A stretch of DNA of 64,000 nt from contig WHUZ01000058.1 in assembly GCA_015179045.1 (NCBI GenBank), forward strand, positions 248,001-312,000, read 5' to 3'. The notes under the pieces are model-generated. The model did no database searches, was not told where the DNA came from, and worked only from the letters and a program-made list of their open reading frames with translations. Source of the stretch: Kalaharituber pfeilii (taxonomy: Eukaryota > Ascomycota > Pezizomycetes > Pezizales > Pezizaceae). Position 1 is the first letter of the stretch. Each line of letters begins with the position of its first letter. Of the stretch, positions 12,128-22,412 are shown one piece after another. Position numbers and translations under genes: made by a program.

Positions 12128-14410
12128 ACTTTCCCGCTTATATATTATCACATTTGCAAGTAGCTATGACCACGTTTGCAATGTGATGTCCACTTAGAAA
12201 TAATAACGAGTTCCAAATTCTTGTTTCTTTGTGGCGAGTTGATCGTGGAAGCGTGCGTAAGTTAGGTTGGGCCAAAGCACGTTGAAATCGAACCCGCCCA
12301 TATGTCCATTAATAACTATAGGTTTCGCGGAAAGATAGTCACTTATGCATCCCCGCTAGCAAGGACATCATCTTGTCGCACCCGTGGGCGGTTTAAGAAA
12401 TGCTATTACACAAAAGAAAACAAAAAGAAAACCATCGTGAAATCAACAAGGCTCACCATGCCAACCGGAGCCCACAGGCAACCGATTCCATAGGCTGCCA
12501 TCAGGTGGCAATCCAGACAGCTGCACAATGACGATTAAAGTTCACTAAACATAGTTTCAGGAACACCATTCGTGGGGTGATTCTACTACTCGGGTACCTG
12601 CAGGAGATATTCTTTGTAATCAATCTGGCAGCGGAAATATCTCAATGGGGCGATCAGAGGTAACCGTGCAAATGGTTGCTGGGGTTACGAACACACCTAC
12701 TGTTCCGACGCACATATTACACCAAAACTGACCAAGCGCGATGACATATAGAATTTTGTATGTAACTTGTAGACTAGTTAAATTAAGGACTATTCTTCAT
12801 ATTCCACACCTTAGCTTCTTCAGATATGTTGCTTTGAAGGAATTTATTATTCATGAAATTTGCACTATAAATTGGCACAGGCTTGGCATATTTTTTCGCT
12901 GTGATGTCACTAGTATTGAATTCCACTTATTATACCTCAATTAAATTTGATACAAATAGTAGAACACTTGAATATCAATAGTTTATCTCATTCTAAGATG
13001 TCAGAAGCACATTTCCAAAGAAGTGGTTATTCACAAAATTCATGTTCTCATACGAAAAATACCAGAAATGGCAATTTGATATGTGAACTAGGCATTAAAC
13101 AACATTAAGCCAATGAAAACACTAATTATTAAGAGGCCTATTGGGGAGACTCTCTAGCCACAATTCTATAGCTATTCTGGTGAGCGTTGACGGGAAGTAG
13201 TACATCCTACTCTCCAGCGCACTTTGCATGGGAATTCCATGTAAATGCATGCCAAGACATCAATGAAAAACTCATGGTGCCATTAGTCGACCACAATGTT
13301 TTTTCAGTGCAAATAGAGGTGTTAAAAGCGAAGAGTAACCCTTTATTTGTTTTCTTTGAAAAGGGCATATAAAGTTCTATTCTGGTGGTTGAGATATATG
13401 TTGCCGCGCACAGTCAGTTTTGGTGTAAAACGTGCGTCGGGACGTGGTGCACGTCGGGTTGTGGTGAAAGACAGTACCTCTATGTTGACAACCAGGCTGG
13501 TGTGGAACAAGAAGGGTAAAATGTTACCATGAGGCTTTTAAGCTAGATTCAAAACAATAATGAGATCATTTTAGATTGTACGCCATAGGAACAACACTAT
13601 TGAAGAGTTCACGCGACCGGGTGATGTGCATCCAGAAGCGCGAAAGAATTCCACAACATTGTTTCAATCTCCATGCTGGGAAACCAATATGATCATAACC
13701 CTATAGTCGTGTGACATTAAGTTCTTTCACATTTACCACTATTATGTTGCCGTGGACTAGCCAATGATAGACAGGGAGCTCCACCCCATCAGAAGTGGAA
13801 TGTCCAAACCGGCCTGAAGGTTCACGAACTCAACGTTCCACACTTGTGTCACTGCGGGCTGAGTGGGTGAATGAAAGGCAAACAACCATACGATCATTTG
13901 TTTATGTGACATGTATGAAGGATCTCAATAGCTTTAGATTCATTCTAGATGGTCTGGTTGATGGGAACATACTGGAGTTCTTACAGGGGGATTCTAGAAC
14001 TACAGCCCAGTATCTGAAAAAGATTCACGAACAGAATATTACGCAGCTCTCCGGGATCCTATGATCAGGAGCTTCAGCCGGAATCTCCACGCTCCTGAGC
14101 ATGTTACGGTAGAAGCTTTTGTTTTTTCCTCCACTACTCGTATGTAGCCCTGCTGAACTATGACGAGAGCTATAGAGTGGCTACCTACCCAGGATAAAGG
14201 GAAAGAGAAATTGCGAAGCACTCTTCAGGGCTCCCCTCAATGCCTTACCTTCGCCACGACCCCTACACCCTCCGTGGGCCTGTCCACCCCTCCCTCGAAC
14301 GAAATCTTTTTCACCCCACATTAACTCTCTGGTTAAATAGAGGAGACAGTGGACGGATATCTGCGTTTTCCGCTTCACCTGCGACCATGTGCAGCAGCCG
14401 GTTACCTTAT

Positions 14411-14505
14411 AACTTACCTTTCCTCCTCTTTGTTCGCCACTGGCGTTTTTTTTAAAAACTTACCTTTCCTCCTCTTTGCTCGCCAATGGCGCCTTTTTTT
14501 TTTAA
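14411..14505. repeat. 46-bp tandem duplication
   Basis: A unit starting AACTTACCTTTCCTCCTCTT and ending in GGCG plus a T-run occurs twice in a row (14411 and 14457), followed by an A-run. Copy 2 of the large duplication has a single divergent version near 34555, so the tandem arose after the large duplication. Confidence 0.6.
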
Positions 14506-14875
14506 AAAAAAAAAAAAAATTTATCATTACAATAGCTACTGTTCTGTAGGTAACAATCCACATTGCTGTGGATAGCCAGAACTGCGGAGCTATGAACCTT
14601 AATTCAAAAGCATGCAAGAGGACATCCACTCCCGTATAATGCTCTCACGGCTTAGAGCTTTGTACGCAGGGGACGCGTAAAAGCTTACCCTCAAAAGTTT
14701 CACCGCTGGAGTTCGACCAAGGTTATAGGCTAAAAATATTCCGGCCGCGATAGTCGAATGTTGTCCGCGTAGTAAAATAACAACAATCTTTCTAAGCCCT
14801 CAGAGGTGGTACTGTCAACCCATGAAGCTTCTTGAGGGTTTCGCACCACTTAGAGATATGGGCACTAGTCACACC

Positions 14876-14932
14876 GTATCTCGCCGTAGCCCCCAGGGTG
14901 GCATCCGAGTAATGATTTAAAAAAAAAAAAAA
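14876..14932 (+). mobile_element. 57-bp tail A retrocopy with 10-bp TSD
   Basis: Hairpin TCTCGCCGTAGCCCC / GGTGGCATCCGAG then TAATGATTT and A-run, between TAGTCACACC at 14866-14875 and 14933-14942. Duplication copy 2 has the uninterrupted target (CCAGTCATGCCATGATAGCG near 34899). Confidence 0.85.
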
Positions 14933-15100
14933 TAGTCACACCATAATGGCGCCGTCATCTACGTTCAGCTCAGCTGCAGCCGCTATCAACAGACATGCAA
15001 GCATGCCATTACACTACTGTCGGTATTCTATTCGGTATTTGCGTTCTCTGGACACATTGAAGCTGTGACTGCCTCCGCGGACGTACGTCGTCGACTCTAA

Positions 15101-15107
15101 TATATAA
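15101..15107 (+). promoter_or_regulatory. TATA box of proline-rich ORF, copy 1
   Basis: TATATAA about 145 bp before the ATG at 15250. The equivalent box is kept in copy 2 at 39806, with conserved sequence between box and ATG (CATCACATTC, CGCTCATCAAGAAATCCAAG). Conservation in both copies is the reason to call it. Confidence 0.45.
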
Positions 15108-15249
15108 ACTGGCCCCAAACTGTCCTGTTGCCTTCTTGTCATCACATTCATTCCTGACATCAAGCTGCATACAGAAGATAACAGTGAGAACATTCCGCTC
15201 ATCAAGAAATCCAAGAAAGCAGATTTCGCGGTGTATACGCAAATTCACG

Positions 15250-15360
15250 ATGGCCATGTACACCTCAAGAGAGCGGCCGCCACCACCACCACCGTCTCCT
15301 CCACCACGCCCACCGCCTCCTCCACGCCCACCAAGGCCTGAAAATCCTCCATGGATCTAA
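15250..15360 (+). CDS. Small proline-rich protein, short copy
   Basis: A 36-residue ORF starting MAMYTSRERPP, then almost only proline with serine and arginine, ending in NPPWI. The ATG has a good context (CACGATGG) and is preceded by a leader conserved with the copy at 39968 (MATGTSREQPP), which is why I chose this start over the in-frame upstream ATG at 15136. No signal peptide or membrane segment. Function unknown; the proline tract is low complexity. It is much shorter than its partner and may be a truncated copy. Confidence 0.4.
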   Translation: MAMYTSRERPPPPPPSPPPRPPPPPRPPRPENPPWI

Positions 15361-15760
15361 TGGAGTGCGAAGGCTCGTTGGCTGGTCAACTGCGAAGTCG
15401 GGGGGAAACGACCTACAGTCAAGGGAGGAGGGTTAGAGAGTTGATGGGCTGGAAGTTTACGCGAAGCGTATTCCATTGCCCTTGCTTGACTTGAAACATC
15501 CAAGCAATGTCGGAGGGGTGGGACAGGTGACCAGGTTACTCGGAATAGGCGGTGAAGTTCCGTCAACGTCACCCTTAGTACACCAAATATCCGCATTTTT
15601 ACCTCCTTTCACGGTACCTGGGTCACAGGATCAGAGCAGGCTGCCTGTATGCCATCCGAAGCATGCAATACAAACGCTGCATACAGACAAACCTGTCATA
15701 TTGGATACCTGTCATACTGGATAACCTGTCATAATGCATAAACTTTGTCGGCCCAAATTT

Positions 15761-15980
15761 TCCAGGAAGAAGGGAAGGTTTAATGAGACCCCCGAAGGAG
15801 CACATGGGTTCAATCATGAAGCTGCTGGAATAGCTGGAGCAATAGACACTCTGGGCTACTCACTGTTATTCGTTTTCTGTTATTCATTTTCTATTTCCTT
15901 CTCACTTACCTCCTATGTATTTAGAACCTCGCCATAGCTCACCGGGCGGCAAGCGAGTAATGATATTAAAAAAAAGAAAA
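15761..15980 (+). mobile_element. 220-bp truncated LINE (tail A)
   Basis: Ends in the tail A hairpin (CCTCGCCATAGC / GGGCGGCAAGCGAG), TAATGATATT and A-run. The target duplication is TCGGCCCAAATTT (15748-15760) against TCGGCCCGAATTT (15981-15993), one mismatch. It holds 3' sequence but no complete domain. Confidence 0.8.
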
Positions 15981-16055
15981 TCGGCCCGAATTTGGGCCTG
16001 TGGGATTATTGGATGTTTTTATTTATTGGATGGATAAAAATTTCGCCGGCCGGTT

Positions 16056-16358
16056 GCAGGTGGTGTGGGGAAGAGGAGGAGACGACGAGACATTTGCTAG
16101 AACAGTGCAGAGTGTGGAGACGGAGATGGCCAGGGGGAGAGGAGCACGTCAGGAGACCACCGCGGGACAAAGGGGAGGGGGGGGAGGACCCGCTGAAGAA
16201 GTTGATGGAGCTGCTCGGAGAATGAAGAGTTCACTTATCTATTATTCTTTCATTTCTGTTATTCTGTTATCCGTTATGTTCTACATTTATATATAACACA
16301 TCGCCATAGCCCATAGGGCGGCAAGCGATTAATGATATTAAAAAAAAAAAAAAAAAAA
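16056..16358 (+). mobile_element. 303-bp truncated LINE with zinc knuckle, 11-bp TSD
   Basis: Perfect duplication GCCGGCCGGTT at 16045-16055 and 16359-16369. It encodes only the ORF2 end: CRWCGEEEETTRHLLEQC (C-x2-C-x7-H-x4-C) in the frame ending at 16225, ending in MELLGE. The 5' truncation falls just before the knuckle. The hairpin is of the ATCGC/GCGAT subfamily. Confidence 0.88.
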
Positions 16359-16514
16359 GCCGGCCGGTTTTCCGGATTTACTGGTAACTGGACCGGTCAT
16401 ACTAGATAGTTCTATACTAGCAAGGATCATTATGCTCAGTGATAGAATATTGATTTCTGTATACTAATTCGACAAACAGATAGGGTTATTTATCCTAGTC
16501 GTGCTCCTGTCTCG

Positions 16515-16769
16515 TTGGTAGATTTGCAGTTGAGAGGACTACTATTGTATGCCTATCATCTAACGGATACCTATCGCCCAGAACTGGCAGACCTAGATAA
16601 CGTAGACCCAATGGATCAGGATCAGCTTGAACAAGATGAATTCGAGGACCCAGAACCAGTCTCACTCCATGAAGCACATCATTTATTGTTCACAATTAAG
16701 TGGTTTGATCAGCAACAGGAGGTACAGCATAGAAGGATGAACAAGCAGCACTTGCCTTCTGCGGCTTGA
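16515..16769 (+). pseudogene. Possible transposase C-terminal remnant
   Basis: An 84-aa acidic ORF inside the pogo-type element, with DPMDQDQLEQDEFEDPEPVS then EAHHLLFTIKWFDQQQE. An acidic tail with an amphipathic EA..L......QQ helix is often seen at the C-terminus of pogo-like transposases; that match is from memory of the family style, not a motif of proven function. No DDE core is present. Confidence 0.35.
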
Positions 16770-16804
16770 AAAGTACAGGACTTTGTTGAGGTTGAAGCAT
16801 CTCT

Positions 16805-16846
16805 TTTTTTTTTTTTTTTTTTATATCATTACTCGCATGCCGCCTA
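16805..16846 (-). mobile_element. 42-bp tail A retrocopy with 11-bp TSD
   Basis: Consists of T-run then ATATCATTACTCGCATGCCG, between GAAGCATCTCT at 16794-16804 and 16847-16857. Only half of the hairpin was copied. Confidence 0.88.
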
Positions 16847-17173
16847 GAAGCATCTCTTGAAACAGGCCTCTATTACCGCTTATTTGGCTCCTGTATGGCC
16901 TCTTATGCATGTAGGTATCTGTTATTGCAAGTATTTACCTCGAAAATTGATCTCTGCACTCCAACCTGTCATACTGGATAACCTCTCATTTTGCATAAGA
17001 TTTCCCGGCCCGAGCCTTATCAAATATGACAGGGTTGTCTGTACAGGCTATCAGCCTTTAGAAGGGAAATACAAACGTTCAATGTCTCCTAGGACTAGTC
17101 CTTTTGTTTAGCCGCTTGTGGTGTGCAGATAATAATCTATGGGAAATGTTTACTCGAACCTGCCCGCCTGTGA

Positions 17174-17263
17174 TCTTTTTTTTTTTTTTTTTAATATCAT
17201 AACTCGTTTGGCCCTGTGGCTATGACGAAATAAAACATAGGAGATATGAACAAGATGAAAGCT
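17174..17263 (-). mobile_element. Diverged tail A retrocopy
   Basis: T-run, AATATCATAACTCG, then GGCCCTGTGGCTATGACGA. Short flanking duplication GCCTGTGA at 17166-17173 and 17264-17271. Confidence 0.6.
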
Positions 17264-17514
17264 GCCTGTGACCACTGACTAGTGCCTCGTTGTATAAACC
17301 CGAACCAAGATATCGTGTCACTGAAGGTCAAGGAGGACTACAACAAAACTATTGAAATGCTATGTACCGGCTAGCGCGAAGCTAACAGACTCTCGTCATA
17401 GGCCCTGCGGCGGTGCACGAGTAATGGTAACAAATAAATAAATAAATAAAAAGATAACAGACCGATTCCTGGCCTGTAGGTAGTCCGCACATAGGGGAAG
17501 ATCAAGCACACTCT

Positions 17515-17561
17515 TTTTAATTTCACGTGACCCCGCGTGCAGCTGTTCGCCATGGCAGGGT
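17515..17561 (-). mobile_element. 47-bp tail B retrocopy with 14-bp TSD
   Basis: Short T-run, AATTTCACGTGACCCCGC, then the antisense hairpin ending CATGGCAGGGT. Perfect ATCAAGCACACTCT at 17501-17514 and 17562-17575. Confidence 0.9.
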
Positions 17562-17650
17562 ATCAAGCACACTCTGACCATACTTGGTGAACCGAAGAGT
17601 TGGCCATTGCAGTCACAGGTTCTTTTCTACAACTCTAAGTCTACATTTTC

Positions 17651-17753
17651 AAGCCTGCCTCCGGGCTTTGAGGGTTTAGACCCAGGGGCCCCGCCATGGC
17701 GAACAGCTGCACGCGGGGTCATGTGAAATAAAAAAAAAAAAAAAAAAAAGTCA
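17651..17753 (+). mobile_element. 103-bp tail B element, longest copy
   Basis: Flanked by TACATTTTC at 17642-17650 and 17754-17762. Besides the hairpin and A-run it holds about 45 bp of upstream sequence (GCCTCCGGGCTTTGAGGG, CCCAGGGGCCCCGCC) shared with the copy at 43506. This is the furthest 5' that the family can be followed in the window. Confidence 0.75.
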
Positions 17754-17762
17754 TACATTTTC

Positions 17763-19290
17763 TCTATCTATTGCTTTTGAAGCCTCGTCCTGTATTCAAT
17801 AGAGATATCAACCAATTCAGTTGCTGGTTACATTTCTCTCTATTTCACAACAAAAACAAAGGTGTCAGGTGACATTGGGCAGAACCTAGATGCAAAATTA
17901 TTCGCTTCCGTTTGGTTTACCTTCATACCCTAACGTCCCACAAGGGCTCAGCTGGTAGAGGAAGAGTTTGAAGAGTTTCGAAGGGACCCGACCTGTCAGC
18001 AAAAAAGCAATTTAAACAGGATCTGCTCTCCTATTTCCCTTATCGAACACCGCCATACAATTTGCAACCTGACTGTGGTACACGGATAGAGGTTACCTTT
18101 CGAATTAAAATTTGTCAACTATTGTGCTCAGTCGAACTATAAATACCTCCTGGATGGAATTCTAGACCCCACGAGAAAGTGACACAGTCCTTGAGCATTG
18201 ATTTGTAAGCACCTTTTATTCCAAAATATTTTATTCTCCAAGTTCCCCCAGGGTGAAACGTTTGGGGAAGAGATTTCTCTCTCCACCTCCGTTGCTACCA
18301 CCGTCGGATCTGTGCCGTTCATCGAGGGAAACAGCATCCCCAAGGCCAAGCCAATAACGGAAGGCACCGACAACAACCTCCACAGAACGATTTTTGGAGC
18401 GACTTCGCAACCACAATAGGATTATCCATGAACCTTACTTGGATCAATAGTTTGAAGTACGCGGATTCTGTTGATCAAGTTTTTATCCTGAAAAAATGTT
18501 TTTGCCATATCCGCCACATGCGATGCGTCTTCTCCACACGCAATGTGACGTACCCACAGCCACTCACTGATCGGTCAAACACACGACATAGGCTTCCATA
18601 GAGGCTCAAGGGGTAGCCACCAAGGAAATTGGGTTGTACTGGTTACTCCACAGCTACCAGCACCTACAACTCCACCATCCCTACCACCAGACCAATCAAA
18701 ACTGCCACATTCTCACCTACCACTAGGTAGTCCAACTTCAAAATACACAGCTGTGATGACGGCTCAACAGCATCCACTGTTTCGCACGGGTACCGGTATC
18801 TAGAGCTGGCGGAACGAAGCCTCAAGGGCGGCCTCAATAATCAAATGTCAAGAAAAGAGTCTTCAATTGTCTTGTCTGTGCGTGTCCATATCTGTCCATG
18901 TCTGTATATCTCCGTGTATGTCTGTATCCATGTCTGTTGCTGCTTGCTTCCTGCTTCCACAGTCCTATCTACGTACAATTTATAGACCACCTTCGCCTTC
19001 CAACTGAGCCTATACATACATATCTCGCTTCTTAATCATAATTTTCTTCCTCATCCCATGCATGTGTCATCATGTGGCCCTACCGCTGAGTACCGCTCCG
19101 GCCCGCGTATGGCCTTATTCTTTCCATCGGTACCGTGGTTACCACCACACCGCCAGCTTTTGTTTTGTATTTGATATATCTAAGATTGATAGTGATAGCA
19201 GAAAGAGTAGATATCAAGGATAGATATGAGCTGCTACATCAGCACCTTAAGAATATCTAACTCTTTACAAGTGCTATTTGCAAAAAGTAC
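17763..19290. other. Unassigned stretch; possible LINE leader at 18200-18420
   Basis: No recognisable protein. At about 18210-18290, TTTTATTCCAAAATA followed by a CCAAGTT...AGGGT stretch resembles 44035-44090, which in turn resembles the 5' side of the ORF1 LINE at 43250-43460, so this may be an old LINE leader. The 18840-18960 part is rich in TGTCTGT/TGTCCAT short repeats. Confidence 0.3.
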
Positions 19291-19302
19291 TATAGAAATA
19301 AG

Positions 19303-19665
19303 TGTTGGAGGAAGGACAAAGTTCATTGATTAAAGTTCAACCTACGTACAGAAGGAAGTTCGAGACCTATTTATAATTGAGATCTCGAGTACAAAAAGAA
19401 TGTAGATATTTCCAAATAAGGAATGAAAAGGCAAGTCACGTGTATGTAACGTGCTGCTCACATGACTGTAGAAATATCTAGAAGTGTCAAGAGTAGAGAA
19501 CGAAGAGACAGAAACATCCAGAATACATGATGATGTATGACAAATGAATACATGACGTATAAGAGAAAATTAGAAAGTGGTAGAACATTAGAGAATGATA
19601 GAGAAGAAATAGAAAGAACAGAACGCGGTGGAAAGACTGAACATTATACTATGCCATTTTCAACA
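19303..19665. mobile_element. Solo LTR, 363 bp
   Basis: Starts TGTTGGAGG, ends TTTTCAACA (TGTTG...CAACA inverted ends), with the 5-bp target duplication ATAAG at 19298-19302 and 19666-19670. No internal region adjoins it, so it is a solo LTR left by recombination. Family unknown; the ends fit Ty1/copia or Ty3 types equally. Confidence 0.85.
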
Positions 19666-19739
19666 ATAAGGAGTCAGACTTTACCAAAATACATAAATCT
19701 ACTCCATCTATGCGTAATGTAGATCCATAAATAGAGTGA

Positions 19740-20160
19740 CTATCATATGCAGAAGCAGCTGCTCAAACCTCTGCAGCCCTCCTAAAGATAAGGCTAGCCT
19801 CTCCTATACTGCCCAGTGTTAAGTAGAGAGACCTACCTGCCCATGCCAAAGAAAATACTACTACATCTAAAGCCACTTCTACTATAACTAGCAAGCCCCT
19901 TTTACAAAAAAAAAAAAACAGAACTATAACCTGCCACTTCAATAATAGTAGTTTATAAGATAGTAGTGACTATGAGACTGAGGAATGTTAAAGATCACTA
20001 GGACTCCATAGCTGTTGAAGTAAGAGAAGAGAAAGCGAAAAGTGACTAGTTTAGTTATTGTTGACATAGAGGGGGCAGGTAGAACTAATCAAATACCAGA
20101 GACTCTACATATTGGAATTAAGAAGTATAGATGAGATATATATGAGTAGGATAGGGGAAG
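19740..20160. repeat. Decayed repeat shared with 45180-45570
   Basis: Colinear similarity with 45180-45570, for example ATAGCTGTTGAAGTAAGAG / ATAGCTGGTGAAGTAAAAG and GGAAGGAAAGACAAA / GCAAGGAACGACAAA. Many stops in all frames. Probably retrotransposon internal sequence, product not recognisable. Confidence 0.5.
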
Positions 20161-20752
20161 GAAAGACAAATAAAAGTAGATGGATAGGGCGCGGAACCTC
20201 TCCGGGCAGGCATGTCTACAAGGGACTGTATCATGCACTTTTGTAGCCCAGGCAGCGACAACAAATTTGGCATGCTTGGCGCTAAGGGCTCGGCGTCACA
20301 CTCCCTCTCCTCTGTACGTAGCCGACGCCGCCTTGATCACCACTTCTCCGGCCGCGCTTCGCTCCCCCACAGTCGCTTCTGCCTTCGCATATACCACCTC
20401 CGCCTCCCGTCCCTCGACAGCGAGTAACATGATTGGGAGGTAAGATGAGCCTCTCACGACAGCGACAGCGACAGCGCATCACTGAACTGAGAAAGGTCCT
20501 GCATAGGCTCCCCTCACCTCCACCACCCCCAACATAAATCGTCTACTCCCCCTTCAACATTTTATAACCCAGACGGCATTTTCGAGCCATATCGTGGAAA
20601 TTAGGCATAAGAGACGAATTGTGAAAGGAGATCTTCGAAGAAGTAAACAGTACTATGTTTTGAGAATTGAAATCACTGCTCAGTTGCTGGAAGAGTTATC
20701 CAGCCCTCGAAGTTTATCTATGAAGCGACCTTGCCCTTCCCTGTGCTCCAGA

Positions 20753-21301
20753 CGAAAAGGCAAAACGGCGTCAGCGCACCCGTACGCCTTCAAGCGAAGA
20801 CTTGATGACGCGGAGGCAGGGAAGATAGCCACCGCACCACCGGTCGAGACATCATCAAGACAAGCTGACGGCTCTTATGTCGCCACCACCACAACAAATC
20901 CATCAACCCCCACCCCCACCCCCACACCCGCATCAACCCCCGCGCCAACTCCCACTCCACCGCCCACGCCAAAGACCAAACCCCCTCACACCCGCAAAGC
21001 CAAATCCCCACCTCCGACCACTCACAACGCCAACACCACAAAGACCGGCATTGTAGTACACGGGATAGCCCTGAGAAGAGACCTCCGGAATGTCCGACGA
21101 TGGATGGAGGCAGCCAACCAGGACCTAGGAAGGATCACGGGGATCCGATGGCTAAGGAAAAAGCAGACTCTACTTGAGGAGGGAAAGAAGACAAGCTCGG
21201 TGGTGGTGTACCTGGATGAGGCGTCGGGGAGTGACAGGGTGAGACTGGGAGGAAGATGGCTCCGAGCAGAGCAGTATGACTGGGAAAGAGGCAGGAAGTG
21301 A
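20753..21301 (+). pseudogene. LINE ORF1 (gag-like) C-terminal part
   Basis: Open frame of 182 codons with no start of its own, because the 5' end was lost at insertion; the ATG at 20720 lies in flanking DNA. A Thr/Pro-rich linker (about residues 48-90) is followed by a conserved block GIVVHGIALRRDLRNVRRWM, ITGIRWLRKKQ, GKKTSSVVVYLDE and RVRLGGRWLRAEQYDWERGR up to the stop. The same block ends the copies at 25741 and 42060. It resembles the RNA-binding gag-like ORF1 of fungal LINEs; the function is inferred from position only. Confidence 0.75.
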
Positions 21302-21432
21302 AGGGCCCATTCCGTACTGAGCTCCACCCGCATCATTTACTAGCACCGCGGGCACTACATGTATTTAGCCGTTGATTCTTTTTCTTCTTTTAATAAAAAC
21401 CTCGCCATAGCCCATAGGGCGGCATGCGAGTA

Positions 21433-22167
21433 CAGTCTAACCTTGCTATACCGGACGAGTAAAAATCTGGCACTTCTTGTCCGGTATAGCAAGGTTCCGG
21501 TATAGAATAAAATGCTTGGCAACTGTAAAAAAGGGGTGGCAAAAATATGTATAGAAATTATTGGAGTAGGAAATAAACAAGTGCAGCAAACATTAACTCA
21601 ATCAAAGTCTATTCAACATGCATTGCTCTCACCACCTAGAAGAGGTCGAGCGTTACAAGCGCCTGCGAGTATTGATATAAAAAAAAAAAAAAAAAAAGAG
21701 CGTTACAAGCTCTTGGGGAGCATCAAATATGCAAGCATTGACTAGAGCCAAACATGCTACGCTGACTGTTTCTCTAAAAGCCTATCAATTCACACCAAAG
21801 AAGCAGCAAACTCTACAAGAATGTTCCAGCCTCCCAGCAGCAGCAGCGACAGCAGTGGTAGCAGCAATGGTGACAGCAGTGGCAGCATCGGTAGCAAGTG
21901 ATAGCAACAGCGGTGACAGCAGTGATGGCAGCAGCAGGAGTGGTAGTTAGCATTGACGGCAGCAGAGTGGTAAAGTGGGGTAGTCTAAGATGTATTAGTA
22001 TTAGCGCGTCCGGTATAGCAATTATTATTTGTATGGAGACAGGGGGGTACTTGTCTAGAGATCTCTGTCCGGTCCGGTAATGTTAGCGCGTCCGGTATAG
22101 CAAGGGCGATTTGTATGGGAAACGATTCTCCAAATTAGAGGCCATCCGGTATAGCAAGGTTAGACTG
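21433..22167. mobile_element. Pogo/Tigger-like MITE, 735 bp
   Basis: Ends CAGTCTAACCTTGCTATACC and its inverse, with TA duplicated (21431-21432 and 22168-22169). CCGGTATAGCAA motifs recur inside near both ends. No transposase. A Ser/Gly-type trinucleotide-like repeat (CAGCAGCAGCGACAGCAG) lies at 21836-21950. A 37-bp LINE tail is nested at 21661. Ends of this kind with a TA duplication are typical of pogo/Tigger elements. Confidence 0.85.
21661..21697 (+). mobile_element. 37-bp tail A retrocopy with 13-bp TSD
   Basis: GCCTGCGAGTATTGATAT plus A-run between perfect GAGCGTTACAAGC copies (21648-21660 and 21698-21710). It sits inside a MITE that sits inside a LINE tail. Confidence 0.9.
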
Positions 22168-22412
22168 TACTAATATAATAAAAAAAAAAAAAAAAAAATG
22201 TGCTCCAGAATGGAAATGGATGCGCCAAGGTGCAAAGTTTTGGTTCAGTCTACACAATAAGGAGGCCGCTTTCGAAGCAAACCAGATTGCGGCGTTGATT
22301 CAATTGCCAGGGTGCCTGCTTTGTACCGGGGGCCCCTAGTACCCTGTGCCTACACCCCTGCAGCCCCATCCTGCAACCCCTGTTTTGCCTCCGCACATGT
22401 TGGGAACCCCTC

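Larger units (their letters stand above)
11725..15360. repeat. Long direct duplication, copy 1
   Basis: This stretch is colinear with about 32550-35030 and, beyond an inserted element, 39790-40200. Matching landmarks in the same order include GATTCTACTACTCGGGTACC (12579 and 33262), GTGGCTACCTAC (14178 and 34321), a TATATAA box and a proline-rich ORF at the end. Copies differ by many substitutions and small indels. Apart from the ORF at 15250 there is no readable protein in the 3.5 kb. It could be a segmental duplication or a dispersed repeat of unknown class. Confidence 0.7.
15684..17041. mobile_element. Pogo/Tc1-type element with nested LINE insertions
   Basis: Inverted ends CAGACAAACCTGTCATATTG (left) and the matching GACAGGGTTGTCTG (right), each flanked by TA (15682-15683 and 17042-17043). 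Inward, both ends carry further copies of CCTGTCATACTGGATAACCT. Removing three LINE-tail insertions (15761-15980, 16056-16358, 16805-16846, plus their target duplications) leaves roughly 0.75 kb, so this is a deletion derivative. CAG ends with TA duplication suggest pogo/Fot; this is inference. Confidence 0.75.
20753..22198 (+). mobile_element. ORF1-only LINE, interrupted by a MITE in its tail
   Basis: The target duplication TGTGCTCCAGA (20742-20752 and 22199-22209) bounds an insertion made of ORF1 sequence (20753-21301), a short 3' UTR, the tail A hairpin (CTCGCCATAGCCC / GGGCGGCATGCGAG at 21402-21430) and poly(A) at 22182-22198. A pogo-like MITE (21433-22167) sits between the hairpin and the poly(A). 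No ORF2 sequence occurs between ORF1 and the tail. Confidence 0.85.

Noticed and set aside
20180..20443. Ala/Ser/Pro-rich ORFs upstream of the ORF1 LINE
   Set aside because: Low-complexity frames on both strands of the same GC-rich segment and outside the LINE's target duplication. They have no recognisable product.
20594..20752. N-terminal extension of the ORF1 frame
   Set aside because: The target duplication TGTGCTCCAGA shows that the LINE starts at 20753; the upstream codons belong to the target DNA and are in frame by chance.
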